From Microthrixaceae bacterium (GTDB taxonomy: Bacteria > Actinomycetota > Acidimicrobiia > Acidimicrobiales > DATDAH01): 64,000 nucleotides of DNA. Each line of letters starts with the position of its first letter. Position 1 is the first letter of the stretch. Under the pieces are notes generated by a model that made no database searches, was not told the origin of the DNA, and was given only the letters and a program-made list of their open reading frames with translations. Position numbers and translations under genes: made by a program. Of the stretch, positions 63,323 to 64,000 are shown piece after piece. The DNA lies in contig JACJWK010000003.1 of the NCBI GenBank assembly GCA_020637195.1, positions 62,001 to 126,000 on the forward strand. Direction: 5' to 3'.

Positions 63323-64000
63323 CCGGCGTGGCCACCGCCGCCGCGCCCCCCGAGGCGCCCGCCGACCCACCGGCCAAGGCGGCCCGCTCCGAGCGCCTGC
63401 GCCACGAGCGCCGGTTGGGGCTGCGCCTCTCGGCGCCCGCGTTCGCGGTGATGATCCTCGTCACCGCCTACCCGCTCGGCTACGCCCTCGTCCTGTCGCT
63501 GTACCGCTACCGGCTCACCGACCCGTCCGGCAAGGAGTTCGTCGGGCTCAAGAACTACCTGACCGTGCTGACCGACCCGGTCTGGTGGGGGGCGGTGTCG
63601 ACGACGGTGGTCATCACCGTCGTCAGCGTCGTGGTCGAGCTCGTCCTCGGCTTCGCCTTCGCGTGGGTGATGTTCCGGATCCTGCGGGGTCGCTCGGTGG
63701 TGCGCACCGCGATCCTGGTCCCCTACGGCATCGTCACCGTCGTCTCGGCCTTCATCTGGCGCTACGCCTTCCAGCTCGACTCGGGCTTCGTCAACCAGTG
63801 GTTCGGCCTCGCGGACTACAACTGGTTCGGGCAGCGCTGGTCGTCGCTGTTCGTGATCGTCCTCTCCGAGATCTGGAAGACCACGCCGTTCATCTCGCTG
63901 TTGTTGCTGGCCGGGCTCGTGCAGGTCCCCGAGGAGATGCTCGAGGCGGCCAAGGTCGACGGCGCCACCGCCTGGCAGCGGCTGTGGAAGGTGGTCCTGC
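63319..64000 (+). CDS. Sugar ABC transporter permease (MalF/SugA type), 3' end beyond the window
   Basis: Visible 227 codons of an inner-membrane permease. Start GTG 63319 overlaps the stop of the binding protein. Helices include FAVMILVTAYPLGYALVLSL and VVITVVSVVVELVLGFAFAW, and the EAA loop ends the window (EEMLEAAKVDGATAWQRLWK). It is cut by the window edge. Downstream genes (a MalG-like partner, an ATPase) are expected but not seen. Confidence 0.93.
   Translation, partial: MTGVATAAAPPEAPADPPAKAARSERLRHERRLGLRLSAPAFAVMILVTAYPLGYALVLSLYRYRLTDPSGKEFVGLKNYLTVLTDPVWWGAVSTTVVITVVSVVVELVLGFAFAWVMFRILRGRSVVRTAILVPYGIVTVVSAFIWRYAFQLDSGFVNQWFGLADYNWFGQRWSSLFVIVLSEIWKTTPFISLLLLAGLVQVPEEMLEAAKVDGATAWQRLWKVVL

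Overview
The window comes from a very GC-rich (roughly 72-74 %) actinobacterium with strong GC3 bias, frequent GTG/TTG starts and many 4-bp ATGA/GTGA gene overlaps. The gene set (Tad pilus cluster, compact SigA-type sigma factor, MrfA-type helicase, GlnE, a surface protein with an LARTG class E-type sorting signal) fits a free-living actinobacterium, probably class Acidimicrobiia. The class assignment is an inference. No rRNA, tRNA, CRISPR array, integrase or transposase was seen.

Layout. 0-12.3 kb: topoisomerase I (truncated by the window edge), acyl-CoA dehydrogenase, an orphan RCC1-module fragment, a lipoprotein, NhaA, an esterase, an RsbV/RsbW-type partner-switch pair, an MrfA-like helicase, a DM13 protein and a SurE-fold lipoprotein. 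12.3-19 kb: a tad (type IVc pilus) locus on the minus strand (Ser/Thr kinase, tadZ, tadA, tadB, tadC, Flp-like pilin, TadE). Its tadZ and the tadA core are intact, but the rest is riddled with apparent frameshifts. 19-27.5 kb: HAD phosphatase, a 25-residue membrane peptide, primary-type sigma factor, a PEP-utilising-domain protein with a TetR regulator, and a complete polar amino-acid ABC transporter ending at a strong bidirectional hairpin.

27.6-37.1 kb: one giant surface protein (about 3,150 aa) with an IgGFc-binding-like head, 16 repeats of about 128 aa and an LARTG anchor. It is split in the given sequence by two +1 errors in G runs. 37.3-42 kb: a ferritin-like three-gene cassette, a HAD protein and a DUF222/HNH nuclease. 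42.2-46.1 kb: a camelysin/TasA-like small surface protein, a secreted repeat protein and a divergent TetR regulator. 46-53 kb: cupin plus amidohydrolase, an RsbU-type PAS/GAF/PP2C phosphatase, a secreted small protein, a methyltransferase and a matrixin-like metalloprotease. 53-64 kb: an adenylate cyclase/AAA/TPR regulator, NAD synthetase, GlnE, a DUF1353 membrane protein and the start of a sugar ABC transporter.

How the parts may work together. The giant adhesin (37.1 kb) and the camelysin-like operon (45.3 kb) carry nearly the same promoter-proximal element: a 16-bp TGACC...GTCA box inside a 6-12-6 inverted repeat whose arms co-vary between the sites. Related TGACC/GGTCA palindromes precede the ferritin-like cassette (39.5 kb), the matrixin gene (52.86 kb) and the TetR gene at 45.5 kb. 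I infer a cell-surface/matrix regulon, possibly under the 45.5-kb TetR protein. This regulon and the decayed-looking Tad locus are the most interesting signals here.
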